Source: Intoshia linei
Lineage: Eukaryota; Orthonectida; Rhopaluridae
Assembly: GCA_001642005.1 (NCBI GenBank)
Contig: LWCA01000161.1
Span: 1 to 45,372 of the forward strand
Length of the DNA: 45,372 bases
Reading direction: 5' to 3'
Shown: positions 44,480 through 45,372 of the stretch, in pieces
Layout of the letters: each line of letters opens with the position of its first letter
How positions within the stretch are numbered: the stretch's first letter is position 1
Translations under genes and position numbers: made by a program
The notes under the pieces: model-generated
Seen by the model: the letters and a program-made list of their open reading frames with translations, nothing else
The model's database searches: none
Told to the model about the DNA's origin: nothing

Positions 44480-44665
44480 CGAATTAAATTATGAACCATC
44501 ATATAGCTGATTCTTCATTATTGACCATAGATTTTCTATTGGGGATATATCAGGAGAATAAGGAGGCCAACCTAATAATTTTATTGATTGAGCAGCAAAC
44601 TTTCCCTTGTTTTTTTAATCACATGAGAACTAGCATTATATTGTTGAAAGACAAAGCCAGGAACT
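44480..44665 (-). pseudogene. Tc1-type transposase fragment (DD34E class)
   Basis: On the minus strand this reads FVFQQYNASSHVIKK and, after one frameshift, KFAAQSIKLLGWPPYSPD followed by ISPIENLWSIMKNQ. These are the second catalytic Asp region and the catalytic Glu region of a Tc1 transposase. The Asp is changed to Tyr (QQYNA instead of QQDNA). No N-terminal part or TIR is recognised nearby. The plus-strand frame across it is a shadow. Confidence 0.75.
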
Positions 44666-44956
44666 GTTACTTATATTATAGAATTATGTTATATGTTGTG
44701 TAAATACATACTGTCAATTTATTAGGCAGATCTAAAAAATTAAAAAATTCGTTCCAAAGAGTGGACTAAATTCTTAAATTTTTTTTGGAGTGTGCACAAT
44801 AGTTAACGACAATATTTAAAATGCAAACAAAAAAAATCTAATACAATTAAAATTAAAATAATTGAATATATAGAAATATTAGTTAATACAAGTGTGTCAA
44901 AATATTAGGAAAATGTAATGAACATAGGTGAATGAAGTGGAATTTATCATTAAAAA
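44666..44956. other. Junction between two transposase fragments, not assigned
   Basis: AT-rich sequence that should hold ends of one or both elements. TGTGTCAAAATATTAGGAAA near 44891 has the look of a Tc1/mariner terminus, but no partner is visible in the window. Confidence 0.3.
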
Positions 44957-45338
44957 TTAGTTATAATATTTAATATAGTTGCCATGAACTTGTAACACCT
45001 TAATGAGCCTAGCATCGACAGATTCGGTCAACCTCTTGACATGTTCTGGTATAATTGATTTAGACACTTCTTTAATAGCATTCCAAAGGTCATCCAGGGA
45101 GTTATGCTGAGTCCTAACCGAATATAATTTTCTATTGGATTTAAATCGGGACTGTTAGGGGGCCACAATTCATCATTTTTTTCTCCACTAATGCAATTTT
45201 CTGAAAGAAATGTTCTAGTAAATAACGATGTATGTGAAGGTGCATTGTCAAGCATAAATATGCACTTATTTCTAAAAATTTCGTCTTCGAATTTATCCAT
45301 GGACAGTAATATTCCTCCAGAAATTCCGTGTAACTAAA
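44957..45338 (-). pseudogene. C-terminal part of a Tc1/mariner-type transposase, cut by the window edge
   Basis: The minus strand contains GISGGILLSMDKFEDEIF, FMLDNAPSHTSLFTRTFL and WPPNSPDLNPIEN, then a frameshift at about 45125, then SLDDLWNAIKEV, PEHVKRLTESVDARLIKVLQ and HGNYIKYYN with TAA at 44957-44959. The catalytic Asp (LDNAPSH) and Glu (NPIEN) have 38 residues between them, unlike the 34 of the two other Tc1 copies here. An AG just before the LHGISGG segment (about 45339) could be an acceptor or the break point. The upstream half lies beyond the window. Confidence 0.8.
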
Positions 45339-45372
45339 CATAAAAATTGAAACATGCTAAAATAATAAGTAT

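Noticed and set aside
44491-44703. A 70-codon plus frame
   Set aside because: It is the antisense of the Tc1 transposase fragment on the minus strand.
1-45372. CRISPR array, operon or phage-type structure
   Set aside because: Spliceosomal introns and animal genes throughout; the tandem array at 28.7-29.5 kb has no unique spacers between conserved repeats.

Overview
This is a eukaryotic nuclear window, very probably from an animal. It is very AT-rich (by eye about three quarters A+T). Its genes are cut by many tiny GT..AG introns (mostly 30-48 nt), alongside a few introns of 0.8-4 kb that are filled with transposon debris. The recognisable proteins are a class II non-muscle/smooth-type myosin heavy chain, carnitine O-palmitoyltransferase 1 with the metazoan-type N-terminus, exportin-T, a FAM227-family protein and a sortilin/VPS10-type receptor. 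That set fits a metazoan. Tiny introns in an AT-rich genome recall miniaturised or parasitic animals such as orthonectids or dicyemids, but the window cannot settle the lineage. No prokaryotic features, CRISPR arrays, rRNA or convincing tRNA genes are seen.

Layout. 1-2.9 kb: 3' ends of two unrecognised plus-strand genes, a hAT-type MITE remnant and a zone of repeated/inverted short motifs. 3.1-5.2 kb: a damaged sortilin-like gene. 5.3-5.9 kb: two tandem modules of a dispersed repeat, here called R1. 6.5-7.5 kb: a three-exon coiled-coil gene, convergent with the complete six-exon myosin II gene (7528-16668, minus strand, 2035 codons plus stop), which I could join in frame throughout. 18.65-19.18 kb: a small phase-consistent four-exon gene of unknown family. 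20.4-20.7 kb: a MITE with a clear 8-bp target duplication. 21.0-25.2 kb: a minus-strand FAM227-like gene with a 1467-bp Tc1-type transposon in one intron. 25.7-26.0 kb: another MITE. 27.5-40.1 kb: CPT1 in 18 exons, 766 codons including stop. Its long introns hold a higher-order tandem repeat, two hAT-type elements (one containing a nested MITE), a Tigger/pogo element inserted into an R1 copy, and another MITE. 40.7-41.5 kb: a MITE and a diverged R1 copy. 42.2-44.1 kb: the N-terminal two thirds of exportin-T. 44.5-45.3 kb: two unrelated Tc1/mariner-type transposase fragments where the rest of exportin-T would be expected.

The genes do not form an operon or pathway. They are unrelated housekeeping or cell-structure genes (cytokinesis/contractility, mitochondrial fatty-acid import, tRNA export, sorting receptor, probable cilium-associated protein). 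The main biological story is intron architecture and the nested history of DNA transposons. Exon coordinates were derived by hand from reading frame, splice consensus and phase. Where all phases close (myosin, CPT1) I am very confident; elsewhere the limits are stated.
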